Below are positions 6,361 to 13,064 of a stretch of 17,589 nucleotides of DNA, piece by piece. The translations under genes were made by a program, and so were the position numbers. The DNA comes from an uncultured Collinsella sp. (GTDB taxonomy: Bacteria > Actinomycetota > Coriobacteriia > Coriobacteriales > Coriobacteriaceae). Each line of letters starts with the position of its first letter. Position 1 is the first letter of the stretch. The stretch is taken from the NCBI GenBank assembly GCA_900762355.1, contig CAAFGE010000028.1:1-17589 (forward strand). The letters are read 5' to 3'. Below the pieces are notes generated by a model. It saw only the letters and a list, made by a program, of their open reading frames with translations, did no database searches and was not told the DNA's origin.

Positions 6361-7737
6361 CTAGAGCGTGGCAAGGCGCTTGGACTCGTGCGCGGCGAGC
6401 GCAATGGAGATGATGCCGGTAATGGCATCGGCCACCACCAGGGCGATCCACACGCCCTCGACACCCATCATGTTGCCGAGGAGGTACATAAGCGGCACCG
6501 AGCAGATCACATAGCGAAGCAGGCCCGTAAACGTGGCGACACCCACCTTCTCGACCGCCTGGAAATACATCGACATGGTCATGGCAAGATAGCCCAGGGC
6601 AACAGCCAGGATGACAGTACGCGTGGCGTTGGCGGCAACCTCAACGAGCGCAGGATCGCTGCCGGCAAAGAAGGCGCACACCGGGGTGGCGGCAAGCCAG
6701 AGCGCGACGGTGACCAGCGCCAGCGTCACAACCTGGTACTTAAGTGTGCAGGAGAGCGTCTCCTTAAGGCGTGTCCAAGCCTTTGCGCCGGCGTTGAAGG
6801 CAGCGATGGGCTGCAGACCGTAGGAGAAGCACTGGGCAACCATCATGGTAATGTAGAGGATGTAGCCGTTGATCACGCCAAAGGCTGCGATGTAGAGCGA
6901 GCCCATGTCGCCGCCGAGCGAACCCAAAAGCGAGTTGGCAACGGTATTAAAGATAAAGGTCGCGCCCTGGACCAGGAAGAACGGGAAGCCGATCTTGAAG
7001 ATCTGGCCGCAGATGGCGAGGTCGAGCTTAAGGTCGGCCAGGCTAATCTGGAGCTGGGACTTTTTGCCCCCGATGAACCAGAAGATACCGATGGCCCAGA
7101 TACCGATGGAAAGCCCGTAGTACACGCCGGCGCCCATAACGCCAAACTTGAGCACAAACGTGGAAAGCGCGAGCCAACAGATGGCGACGATGGCCGAAAC
7201 GGTCATGAGGTTGGCCTGGATCTGAACCTTCTCGTCCACACGCATCACAGCGGTGATCATCTGGCCAATGACCGTGAGCGGCAGCAGCACGGCGAAGGTG
7301 CGCACGCCGGCAACGGTATCGGCCATGATGTCGGGCGTGGCGCCAAAGAATGTGCAGATGGGCTCGGTAAACACTGCCATCACCACAGCAAGCAGCACAC
7401 TCACGATCGTGGTGAGCCAAAAGCCCTGGCTAAAAGCCTTGCTTGCGCCCTTGATGTCGCCGGCACCCAAAAGGTTGCCCACCACGGCGGGCACGCCGGT
7501 GCCAAACAGGTTGCCAAAGGCCAGGTTGATGTACTCGACCGACATAATGATCGAGACACAGGCCAGGCCGTGGGCACCTAGGCCCCAACCCATCACGAGG
7601 CCCTCAAGGACCACCATGATGATCTGGGCGAGCATGCCCTGGCCGGTGACGATGGTGTACTTACGCACCAGACCGGGAATCGGTTGGGAGGCGAGCTCGC
7701 GCTCCTCCTCCACGGCAGCGGTTACTTCTTCTGCCAT
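6361..7737 (-). CDS. MATE-family multidrug/metabolite efflux transporter
   Basis: A 458-residue inner-membrane protein with about 12 hydrophobic segments in two homologous halves, as expected for MATE exporters, which push cationic compounds out using a Na+ or H+ gradient. Typical MATE stretches are VPAVVGNLLGAGDIKGASKA in the first half and LQPIAAFNAGAKAWTRLKET in the second (N-x-GA-x-(D/K)xxR loops). ATG 7737 follows AAAGGGGAG by 4 nt; the 26 extra upstream codons are not needed. It lies 87 bp downstream of the amidohydrolase in the same orientation without an obvious terminator between them, so co-transcription is likely and the exporter may handle that enzyme's product. The substrate cannot be told from sequence. 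Confidence 0.88.
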   Translation of the reverse strand: MAEEVTAAVEEERELASQPIPGLVRKYTIVTGQGMLAQIIMVVLEGLVMGWGLGAHGLACVSIIMSVEYINLAFGNLFGTGVPAVVGNLLGAGDIKGASKAFSQGFWLTTIVSVLLAVVMAVFTEPICTFFGATPDIMADTVAGVRTFAVLLPLTVIGQMITAVMRVDEKVQIQANLMTVSAIVAICWLALSTFVLKFGVMGAGVYYGLSIGIWAIGIFWFIGGKKSQLQISLADLKLDLAICGQIFKIGFPFFLVQGATFIFNTVANSLLGSLGGDMGSLYIAAFGVINGYILYITMMVAQCFSYGLQPIAAFNAGAKAWTRLKETLSCTLKYQVVTLALVTVALWLAATPVCAFFAGSDPALVEVAANATRTVILAVALGYLAMTMSMYFQAVEKVGVATFTGLLRYVICSVPLMYLLGNMMGVEGVWIALVVADAITGIISIALAAHESKRLATL

Positions 7738-7824
7738 TGTTCTCCCCTTTCCTTGAGAGAGTAGTGCTGAATGGATGTCAGGCGGCTGACAACTGGCACC
7801 AAGCCGCCCAATCAAACGATGGCG

Positions 7825-9453
7825 CTATGCCTCAAAGACCACCTTGCCGGCGATCATCGTGAGGGCTGCGGTAGCCTCGAGCACCTCGGCCGGCTCGCAA
7901 TCAAAGAGATTGCGGTCGAGCACGCAGATATCTGCCTGTTTGCCGCACGCGAGCGTGCCGATGCGGTCCTCGGCATGCATGGCGTAGGCGCTGCCATAGG
8001 TGTAGGCGCGCAGAGCCTCGGCCATGGTAATGCGCTCCTGGGGGAACCAGCCCTCAGGGTTGGAACCGTCCTCGAGCATGCGGAAGACCGCGCCGTACAC
8101 CTCCTCCATGGGCTCCAAGCCCACAACGGGGAAGTCACTGCCCAGGTGCACCACGGCTCCGCTGGCAAGCAGGCTATGCAGGGGCCACGAAAGCGCGGCA
8201 CGCTCGGGACCCACGGCATCGTCCTTGGCAAGGTCAGCCATATCGAGCAGCATGTGCCACGGCTGCATGCCGGGGCAGACGCCGAGCTCGGCATAACGCG
8301 GCATATCCTCGGGTTGAACCGTCTCGTTGTGCTCCATGGAGTGGCGACAATCCCGCTTGCCATGCAAGCGCTCACCCTCCTCAAAGCAATCGAGCACAAA
8401 ACGCACCGAGCGATCGCCGATTGCATGGATGCGCGTGTCAACGCCCCATTCCTGCGCCCTCAGGATGGCAGCACGGATGCGCTCCGGCTCCTCCGCGGGC
8501 TCACCACAGGTGTCGGGTGCGTTGCTATAGGGTTCAAGCATCCAGGCGGTATGGTCGGAGCACACACCATCAAGGAACTGCTTAAAGCCGTGCCACTCCA
8601 CCTGCGTACCCGGGAAGGCGTATTTCTCCTTGATCTGCTCGAGCGTCAAGGACTCGTTTTCGAACAGGTCGGTGTACAGGAACACGCGCAGCGGCAAGTC
8701 GCCCTTGGCATTAAGACCTGCCAACACCGCATACGGGTTTTCCATGCTCACAAACGTAGGATTGACCATGCCGACCGTAGTGATTCCCAGGGCATTGGCG
8801 CGCCGGGCGGTTTTTGCAAACGACGCGTCAACAACCTCGGGCGCTGGGTCGTAGACCTCGTCCATAAAGAAGGCGCCGGCGTTGTTGGAAAACACGCCCG
8901 TCAGATTGCCGTCGGCATCCTTAAGGATCTTGCCGCCTGCGGGATTGGGCGTCTGCGAAGTTACTCCCACCTTGTTGATGGCGCAGGTATTGGCACTAAA
9001 GGTATGCAAGTCAACCTGCTGCAGAAATACCGGGCGGTCGGAGATGTACTCATCGATCATCGCGGCCGTGGGCATCTCGGGGACATCCCACTGGAACTGG
9101 ATAATCTGGCAGCCCAGAATCCACTCGTTATCGGGATGGTCGGCCGCAAACGCCACGACAAGTTCCATCGCCATCTCAAAACTGGTGCAGTCGATGAGGT
9201 TGACGGCAAAATCGGGGTCGGTCATAAACGCGCCCTGGGCAAAATGCGTGTGCGAGTCGATCAGGCCGGGCATGACGAGCTGGTCGCCAAAGTCGCGCAC
9301 CTCGGTATCGGGACCGATAAACGGTGCCAGGTGAGCATCGTCACCGCAGGCAACGATTTTATCGCCCCGCACGGCAACGCCGCCCTTAAACGGCTCGAGC
9401 CCATCGCCGGTAAAGACGGCGTCGCTCTTGATAACTACATCAGCCTTGTCCAT
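7825..9453 (-). CDS. YtcJ-type metal-dependent amidohydrolase (Amidohydro_3)
   Basis: A 542-residue cytoplasmic protein with the usual length of the YtcJ/Amidohydro_3 family, which hydrolyses C-N bonds in varied amides, ureas and formamides. The N-terminal small beta domain precedes the metal motif GLIDSHTHF (HTH at residues 68-70). Later motifs are DTRIHAIGDRSVRFVLDCFE, HSMEHNETVQ and LGSDFPVVGLEPM, which supply further metal-binding His and the catalytic Asp. No signal peptide is seen. ATG 9453 follows GAGGAGG by 5 nt. It leads a two-gene unit with the MATE exporter and stands among agmatine/putrescine genes, so a guanidino or carbamoyl/acyl-polyamine substrate is conceivable, but this is context only. 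Confidence 0.87.
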   Translation of the reverse strand: MDKADVVIKSDAVFTGDGLEPFKGGVAVRGDKIVACGDDAHLAPFIGPDTEVRDFGDQLVMPGLIDSHTHFAQGAFMTDPDFAVNLIDCTSFEMAMELVVAFAADHPDNEWILGCQIIQFQWDVPEMPTAAMIDEYISDRPVFLQQVDLHTFSANTCAINKVGVTSQTPNPAGGKILKDADGNLTGVFSNNAGAFFMDEVYDPAPEVVDASFAKTARRANALGITTVGMVNPTFVSMENPYAVLAGLNAKGDLPLRVFLYTDLFENESLTLEQIKEKYAFPGTQVEWHGFKQFLDGVCSDHTAWMLEPYSNAPDTCGEPAEEPERIRAAILRAQEWGVDTRIHAIGDRSVRFVLDCFEEGERLHGKRDCRHSMEHNETVQPEDMPRYAELGVCPGMQPWHMLLDMADLAKDDAVGPERAALSWPLHSLLASGAVVHLGSDFPVVGLEPMEEVYGAVFRMLEDGSNPEGWFPQERITMAEALRAYTYGSAYAMHAEDRIGTLACGKQADICVLDRNLFDCEPAEVLEATAALTMIAGKVVFEA

Positions 9454-9768
9454 GTGAGCCTCCTCAGGCATCTTTGGTTGCAACGCGGACGCACCGCCCG
9501 CGTGGGCACTCGGTTGGGAGCGTAGCGCTCCCGCATCGGCGCGTGCCTACAAGCCGTGCTCGGACGTCTGTCCCACGTCCGCGGCTTCGCGCTACACCCA
9601 TTGATACACAGGGGCAAATCCGTGCCAAGGCCAGGGACCGCAAACGGTCAGTTTAAGCAGGTTTACACGCTTTACCTGCAGGTTTATTGTCTGAGATTAT
9701 TACCGCCTCATTACGCCCAACGGTGTGGCCGCCCACACAGCAAGACCCGCATGCGAGGAAGAATGAGG
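9454..9768. other. 315-bp spacer upstream of the amidohydrolase, hairpin-rich
   Basis: No convincing gene is present. Two perfect hairpins occur near the amidohydrolase start: GGGAGCG/CGCTCCC (9516-9532, loop TAG) and GGACGT/ACGTCC (9562-9580). Further up, GCAGGTTTA is repeated at 9657-9665 and 9678-9686, 21 bp apart, flanking a TTTACCTGC copy; this could be a regulator site. Confidence 0.5.
9601..9628 (-). promoter_or_regulatory. Possible promoter of the amidohydrolase-MATE unit
   Basis: On the minus strand, TTGGCA (9628-9623) and TATCAA (9606-9601) are 16 bp apart. The resulting leader of about 140 nt would contain both hairpins described for the spacer. Confidence 0.35.
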
Positions 9769-10761
9769 CTAGGAACGCCAAAAGGTATCTATAAGGTCAT
9801 CTCGGTTGGAGACGCCGCTTTTAACGTAGATGCGATGCAAGTGTGCCTTGACCGTGCCAGGGCTGATGACCAACTCGCTGGCGATGTTTTGGGCGTCGTT
9901 GCCCTTCAGCACCAGCGTGAGCACCTCCTGCTCGCGCCGTGACAGCTTATGGGCGTCGGCATAAATCACCACACGCGATGCGAGATCGTCCTCAGAGCTT
10001 GCGCTCTCGGCTGCCACTTCCTCATCGGCACGCGGATGACGGGCATACACACGCAGGATATGGCTAAACTGGCAAAAAAGCTGAGCCGCGCATACCACGA
10101 GCAGCACGTTTTCGGAGATATTGCGCTCGGACAGATACCACAAAAAGAGGCCGATGACGGGGTTTTGGGAGTCGGGGCGGCAGAACAAGATCATGTAGGT
10201 GTCCTCGGCGATCACGCAAAACACAAGAACGAAGGCCACCTTCCAAAAGAGCTTTGAGCGGTCGAGGTCGAGTTTCTCAACACGCGTTGCTCTGTACCGG
10301 TAATGCCAGGCGGCATAGGCAAGACATCCTACATTGCCCAGGTCACGCGTGAGCCAAAAGAGATACTGCTGCACCTCTCCGGCAGCGCCGCTGCGAGGCA
10401 CCAGCAGCAATTGCAAGATTGAAAACGGCACGATAGCGAGTCCGAGCATGCGCGACGTCGGTCTTTTGCGCAAGCGCGCAAACATCCATAGCACCACGCA
10501 GGCATAGATGGCAATACCAAGCACGCAGCGCAGCAAGGGGTGCTGCAGCGGCTCGCTAAAGGTAACGGCGTAGTCGTATTTGAGCCGATTGTACTCGTCA
10601 AAAAAGATGACCGACATATCGAGCATATAGAGCAAAAAACCCGCCGCGGCCACGAGGCTGTCGCGACGGCGCGTCATGAGCCAAACCACCAATGCCACGG
10701 CACTGGTCACCAGAGCCACACCCATGATAATCGTGGTGTAGATATAGAACGCGAAACTCAT
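9769..10761 (-). CDS. Seven-helix membrane LuxR-type regulator (AguR-like candidate)
   Basis: A 330-residue one-component regulator. The N-terminal ~230 residues hold seven hydrophobic segments (for example YIYTTIIMGVALVTSAVALV, LLRCVLGIAIYACVVLWMF, FWKVAFVLVFCVIAEDTYMI), and the C-terminal ~65 residues form a LuxR/GerE helix-turn-helix (LSRREQEVLTLVLKG, then IASELVISPGTVKAHLHRIY). ATG 10761 follows GGGGAGG by 5 nt. The arrangement and length match AguR of lactic acid bacteria, a seven-helix LuxR activator that senses agmatine; that match is by architecture, not by a computed alignment. Membrane-bound LuxR proteins are also generally common in Coriobacteriia, so it could control the amidohydrolase-MATE unit, the divergent small gene or the permease instead. 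Confidence 0.85.
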   Translation of the reverse strand: MSFAFYIYTTIIMGVALVTSAVALVVWLMTRRRDSLVAAAGFLLYMLDMSVIFFDEYNRLKYDYAVTFSEPLQHPLLRCVLGIAIYACVVLWMFARLRKRPTSRMLGLAIVPFSILQLLLVPRSGAAGEVQQYLFWLTRDLGNVGCLAYAAWHYRYRATRVEKLDLDRSKLFWKVAFVLVFCVIAEDTYMILFCRPDSQNPVIGLFLWYLSERNISENVLLVVCAAQLFCQFSHILRVYARHPRADEEVAAESASSEDDLASRVVIYADAHKLSRREQEVLTLVLKGNDAQNIASELVISPGTVKAHLHRIYVKSGVSNRDDLIDTFWRS

Positions 10762-10794
10762 GCCCGCCTCCCCTGTCTAGATGCTGTGAGGATG

Positions 10795-10823
10795 TTGACA
10801 GATTCTTTGCCGCAAGATTAGAC
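10795..10823 (+). promoter_or_regulatory. Probable promoter of the 63-codon gene
   Basis: A perfect TTGACA (10795-10800) is followed 17 bp later by TTAGAC (10818-10823), a weak -10. Transcription would start near 10830, leaving about 60 nt of leader before ATG 10890. Confidence 0.45.
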
Positions 10824-10831
10824 TCACCGAT

Positions 10832-10851
10832 TAAACGTACTGTATCGTTTA
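10832..10851. promoter_or_regulatory. Dyad between the membrane LuxR gene and the small gene (candidate operator)
   Basis: TAAACG (10832-10837) and CGTTTA (10846-10851) are perfect inverted arms 8 bp apart, right at the predicted start of the rightward transcript. A 9-bp repeat, CTCACCGAT, occurs at 10823-10831 and 10868-10876 on either side. A dyad of about 20 bp is a usual footprint size for LuxR-type dimers. Confidence 0.4.
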
Positions 10852-10889
10852 GATAAACAAGCTGTGTCTCACCGATGAAAGGAGATGCC

Positions 10890-11081
10890 ATGACACCGAT
10901 CGCTCCGCTCAAGATGCTCGTCGCGCCCGCCGCCAAGGCCATCACCCGACTCGGTTCTTCCATGACCTACGACAATGTCCCCTGCGCCGTTGAGGCGCGT
11001 TCGGACAGCTGCCCCTACCTGGGCCACGTCCCCTACTTTGCACCCAAGCTCGCATCTGATCCCGAGCAGCGTGAGCAGTAA
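10890..11081 (+). CDS. Small protein of unknown function, 63 residues
   Basis: The frame starts at ATG 10890 with AGGAG 5 nt before it and ends at TAA 11079-11081. The codons strongly prefer C or G at the third position, as in neighbouring genes, which supports a real gene. The N-terminal half is helical and slightly amphipathic (LKMLVAPAAKAITRLGSSM). The C-terminal half has two cysteines and a compact aromatic/proline patch (VPCAVEARSDSCPYLGHVPY), ending in a polar tail. There is no classical signal peptide or membrane helix. I do not recognise the family. It diverges from the membrane LuxR gene and is convergent with the APC permease. A metal- or ligand-binding small protein or a modified peptide are guesses only. 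Confidence 0.65.
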   Translation: MTPIAPLKMLVAPAAKAITRLGSSMTYDNVPCAVEARSDSCPYLGHVPYFAPKLASDPEQREQ

Positions 11082-11116
11082 TCCAAGATGCATCTAGCAC
11101 CGCACAACTCGCGGCG

Positions 11117-12526
11117 CTACTGTTTTGGTGCAAAGCGACCTGTCCCCCTTGCGCCAACGCCGGGATTGTCGATGCTGCGGCCGCGGCGCGATATGAGGCG
11201 CGAAACCTCGCCCAGCAACACGCCGATCACCACACCCATGAGGATCGGCAACTTTGACATCTCGGCGGGCGAGCTGTTAAGCGGCACGATTGTCGCAACA
11301 ATCGAAAGCACGAGTTCTACCACCGGCACCGCAAGCGCTACCGCAAGCACCTTGCCCTCGAAGGGCGCGCGAAACACACGCGGGCGGTCGTCGTATTTAC
11401 GCAGGCGCCAAAACGCCGGGAACATCGGGATATAGCTCATGAGCAGAAAGACGACGTTCATCGAGAAGAAGACCCAAAAGACGTCGGAACCTTCACCCAG
11501 CGGAATCTGAAGTAGCAGCACCAAGCTGGCAAAACAACCGTTAATGAGTGCCGAGCCGTTGGGCATGCCGGTCTTCTTGGACACCAGCGCAAAGGGACGC
11601 GGCATGTTGCCATGGCGCGCGGCATAGCTCGCCACGTTGTTGACGCCAAAGCTCCAACAGATCATGTTGGCAAACAGCGTTACCAGAAAGGCCACGCCCA
11701 CGACCATCGTCAGCGGGTGAGCGCGCCCCACCATGGCGGCAACCGCGTCCACAATGCCCGAATCGAGTGAAAGCTGCTCGGTGGGAACCGCGGCTCCAAT
11801 ACCGATGCCACAGATAATGTAGATCGCCGCGATGGCAACGCCACCGGCGATAACCGCCTTGGGGATATCGCGCGATGGGTTCTTCATCGTGCTGGCAAAG
11901 GTCGCGACCACCTCAAAGCCCATAAAGTTGAATAGGATGATTGAAAGATACGTCAGTGAGTTAGTGTCTCCCAGATCGGGGACAAATGTCTTAAACGACA
12001 TATCGTTGGCAAAGCCGTTGTTGCAGGCAAACCAGATGCCGATGATTCCCACCACGGCGGTAATGAGCACCTTGATGACGGCGCCGCCATCCATGACCCA
12101 ATCGGCCTCGGCCACCGGCTGCATTGCCATGACCGTGACGCCCCACACAAAGGCAAGCTCGATGGCAATTCGGACCCCAAGCGAAAATTCGATGCCCCAT
12201 ACCGCATTGATGACACTGGGGAACATGCAGGCGATACTTGCCACCCACAGTGGAAAGTTGACCCAATAGCACCAGGAGCAGCGGGCGCCCCAACGGTCGC
12301 CCAAGCCCAGGCGAACCCAATCGTACAGGCCGCCCTCGGAATCGAACGCCGTACCGAGCTCGGCCACCACCAGGCCATAGGGAAGCAAAAACGTAATGAT
12401 GAGGAAGATCCACCAGAAGAACTGCACGTTACCCATGGCAGATGCCGGAGCGGCCGCCTCGATGGTAAAGACAACGCAGATAACCGAGAGGATGACCTCG
12501 AACAGGGAGAACTTTTTACCTGCCAC
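11117..12526 (-). CDS. APC-family amino acid/polyamine permease, AguD paralogue
   Basis: A 469-residue integral membrane protein with about 12 helices of the amino acid-polyamine-organocation superfamily. It aligns by eye almost without gaps to the antiporter at 14639-16078 (shared FFWWIFLI, TFLLPYG, VVAELGT, YDWVR, GLGD), so the two are paralogues. The TM6-type motif FNFMGFEVVATFASTMKNPS is present. The likely activity is exchange or uptake of agmatine, putrescine or a related amino acid derivative; the exact substrate is open. The start is GTG 12526 with GGGGGAG 6 nt upstream. It is monocistronic, convergent with the small gene and 538 bp downstream of aguA copy 2. Its leader contains a possible attenuator (12546-12622). 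The last 14 residues (GVGARGTGRFAPKQ) look non-conserved. Confidence 0.88.
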   Translation of the reverse strand: MAGKKFSLFEVILSVICVVFTIEAAAPASAMGNVQFFWWIFLIITFLLPYGLVVAELGTAFDSEGGLYDWVRLGLGDRWGARCSWCYWVNFPLWVASIACMFPSVINAVWGIEFSLGVRIAIELAFVWGVTVMAMQPVAEADWVMDGGAVIKVLITAVVGIIGIWFACNNGFANDMSFKTFVPDLGDTNSLTYLSIILFNFMGFEVVATFASTMKNPSRDIPKAVIAGGVAIAAIYIICGIGIGAAVPTEQLSLDSGIVDAVAAMVGRAHPLTMVVGVAFLVTLFANMICWSFGVNNVASYAARHGNMPRPFALVSKKTGMPNGSALINGCFASLVLLLQIPLGEGSDVFWVFFSMNVVFLLMSYIPMFPAFWRLRKYDDRPRVFRAPFEGKVLAVALAVPVVELVLSIVATIVPLNSSPAEMSKLPILMGVVIGVLLGEVSRLISRRGRSIDNPGVGARGTGRFAPKQ

Positions 12527-12545
12527 GACACGCTCCCCCTACAGC

Positions 12546-12622
12546 AAAAAGGATGGCATCTGTACCGAAGGCGCAGCCCAAGGTAGGGTTGCAGGCCGCG
12601 TCACCGGTGCAGGTGCCATCCC
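12546..12622 (-). promoter_or_regulatory. Structured leader with terminator-like end in front of the APC permease
   Basis: On the minus strand, GGATGGCA (12621-12614) pairs perfectly with TGCCATCC (12558-12551), closing about 55 nt that fold further (GCA-CCC with GGG-TGC). TTTTT (12550-12546) follows the stem, then the ribosome binding site 10 nt later. A hairpin plus T-run between promoter and start codon is the form of a transcription attenuator or riboswitch platform. The sequence TGGCACC recalls the T-box tRNA-binding motif, but the downstream GCG of that motif is absent. Confidence 0.5.
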
Positions 12623-12746
12623 AAAGAGAAGAGAGGATGCAATTGTTGGACCAACGCTCGCGGAACAGGCGCGTGTAGATAACGATACGCTGGTACATAG
12701 ATACTCCGATCAAAACGGTCGCGCTCGCAACCGAAAACTATCAGCA

Positions 12747-12829
12747 ATTGAATACGCGTCTGACCTGGGAAATTCAAGCGAACAATTGGCCTAACCCGCA
12801 ATAAATCCCAGATCAGACGCGTACTCAAT
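12747..12829. repeat. 24-bp inverted repeat with 35-bp spacer
   Basis: The left arm (12747-12770) contains ACGCGTCTGACCTGGGA, and the right arm (12806-12829) contains the reverse complement with only two mismatches over 24 bp. No gene lies inside. It may be a transcription-related cruciform or the ends of a very small non-autonomous element (83 bp). Confidence 0.7.
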
Positions 12830-12838
12830 CAAAGAGGC

Positions 12839-12870
12839 GGGCACTCCGAAGTGGAGGCAACGGAGTGCCC
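12839..12870 (-). terminator. Strong hairpin, possible second terminator after aguA copy 2
   Basis: GGGCACTCCG (12839-12848) and CGGAGTGCCC (12861-12870) are perfect 10-bp arms with a 12-nt loop. On the minus strand it is followed by GCCTCTTTG, a weak T-stretch. Confidence 0.45.
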
Positions 12871-12874
12871 AAAG

Positions 12875-12965
12875 AAAAACCCAGCCGACCAAGACATCAA
12901 GTAGCAGCCCATCAATGCCCCGAGATGGGACGACACGCCACCTGTCCGCTTGACCGGCTGGGTTT
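12875..12965 (-). ncRNA. Folded RNA-like element ending in a terminator, downstream of aguA copy 2
   Basis: Arms of 17 bp with two mismatches (AAACCCAGCCGACCAAG at 12877-12893 and its counterpart at 12949-12965) enclose about 55 nt with an inner hairpin CCCATC/GATGGG (12908-12929). On the minus strand the outer stem ends in CGGCTGGGTTTTTCTTT, a good terminator tail. This is either an elaborate terminator of aguA copy 2 or a small RNA processed from its 3' end. No known RNA family was recognised. Confidence 0.45.
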
Positions 12966-12980
12966 CTGAGGTGCGGCAGA

Positions 12981-13037
12981 TTCCCGTGAAAGAGGAGCGC
13001 CGCGTACTTTGGTACGCAAGCGACGAATGAACGGGAA
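12981..13037. repeat. Nested hairpin just after aguA copy 2
   Basis: The outer arms TTCCCGT (12981-12987) and ACGGGAA (13031-13037) enclose a perfect inner hairpin, GCGTAC (13002-13007) with GTACGC (13012-13017). It begins 28 nt after the deiminase stop. No T-run follows, so it more likely protects the mRNA 3' end or is a dispersed repeat unit. Confidence 0.5.
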
Positions 13038-13064
13038 GGTGCCGTGCCTCGGGAAGACAGACAA

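Noticed and set aside
6301..9525. Long plus-strand open frames (426 and 584 codons) opposite the MATE and amidohydrolase genes
   Set aside because: They are antisense shadows caused by GC-biased codons; they are rich in His, Gly and Arg with no recognisable domain, while the minus strand encodes clear families.
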